From: Chitinophagaceae bacterium | GTDB lineage: Bacteria > Bacteroidota > Bacteroidia > Chitinophagales > Chitinophagaceae | DNA length: 64,000 nucleotides | Assembly: GCA_016713965.1 (NCBI GenBank) | Contig: JADJOC010000007.1 | Coordinates: forward strand, 62,001 to 126,000 | Reading direction: 5' to 3' | In this document: one piece after another, positions 63,902 through 64,000 of the stretch | Layout of the letters: every line of letters starts with the position of its first letter | Position numbering within the stretch: the first letter of the stretch is position 1 | Notes under the pieces: generated by a model | Seen by the model: only the letters and a program-made list of their open reading frames with translations | The model's database searches: none | Told to the model about the DNA's origin: nothing | Program-made: the position numbers and the translations under genes

Positions 63902-64000
63902 ATGTTAGAAACGTCTGTTCCAAAACAGAAATTGACTTTTAAACAAATCCTCAATATGAGTTTTGGTTTTTTTGGAATTCAATTTGGATTTGCTTTGCAA
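63902..64000 (+). CDS. MFS transporter, N-terminal fragment at window edge
   Basis: 33 codons from ATG 63902: a short polar N-terminus (PKQKLTFKQILNMSFG) and the start of the first membrane helix (FFGIQFGFALQ). It resembles the SLC45-type sugar MFS transporters that stand near glycogen or maltose genes in Bacteroidota (recollection). It begins 28 bases after glgC and is likely in the same operon. The gene is cut by the window end. Confidence 0.65.
   Translation, partial: MLETSVPKQKLTFKQILNMSFGFFGIQFGFALQ

Overview
The window is chromosomal DNA from a member of the Bacteroidota, most likely a Chitinophagaceae relative (inference). The signs are AT-rich sequence, promoters of the TAnnTTTG type, almost no Shine-Dalgarno sites, many lipoproteins and secreted proteins with short Bacteroidota-style signals, DUF6443-type Rhs proteins, DUF2027-Smr and DUF4199 proteins, and a type A RNase P RNA. 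No rRNA, CRISPR array or replication origin was seen.

Layout. 1-2.2 kb: an IS630-like element cut by the window edge, a small hypothetical gene with a structured leader, and a VapB/VapC pair with a broken toxin. 2.4-11.7 kb: D-lactate dehydrogenase, an AraC-type regulator, a DinB-like protein, an ECF sigma/anti-sigma pair, two lipoproteins, an FUSC membrane protein and small hypothetical genes. 11.8-14.8 kb: an AI-2E transporter remnant, an RRM RNA-binding protein, an L,D-transpeptidase and prfB with its programmed +1 frameshift. 15.9-22.1 kb: a surface-sugar locus with all four genes for GDP-D-glycero-D-manno-heptose (gmhA, hddA, gmhB, hddC), a TylF-type methyltransferase, two glycosyltransferases and a GxxExxY gene inside a repeat. 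22.3-24.7 kb: DUF4199, a dihydroorotase-like protein, and a tRNA-Pro gene whose 3' part is duplicated on the far side of a GIY-YIG gene. 24.9-32.2 kb: an accessory zone with IS5-, IS256-like and IS3-type elements, a RAYT fragment with palindromes, a truncated DUF3494 gene, a large L,D-transpeptidase and a beta-barrel protein. 32.2-43.1 kb: a polymorphic-toxin (Rhs) island. 43.5-64 kb: housekeeping genes (pyrB, coaD, rnr, a prenyl synthase, an amino-acid permease, DUF2027-Smr, rnpB, thrS, infC, a ROK kinase, an FHS sugar transporter, glgA, glgC and the start of an MFS gene).

The most unusual part is the Rhs island, read on the minus strand. A main rhs gene ends in an HExxH peptidase tip and is followed by a candidate immunity lipoprotein. 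Next comes an orphan cassette carrying about 1 kb of duplicated Rhs core, a nuclease-like tip and a candidate immunity gene, and then a third tip reduced to about 48 codons. Copies of one 164-bp inverted-repeat element lie at each junction; two are identical in sequence. Paralogous multi-pass membrane genes stand on both sides of the island, and the one on the far side follows a truncated LuxR-type regulator.

Caveat. More than twenty genes between 1 and 54 kb are interrupted by single-base indels, mostly in homopolymer runs, and many of these genes would be important to the cell. From 54.1 kb to the end I see none. I read most of them as sequence errors and give such genes their full reconstructed span. 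prfB is the clear exception: its frameshift is the conserved programmed one.
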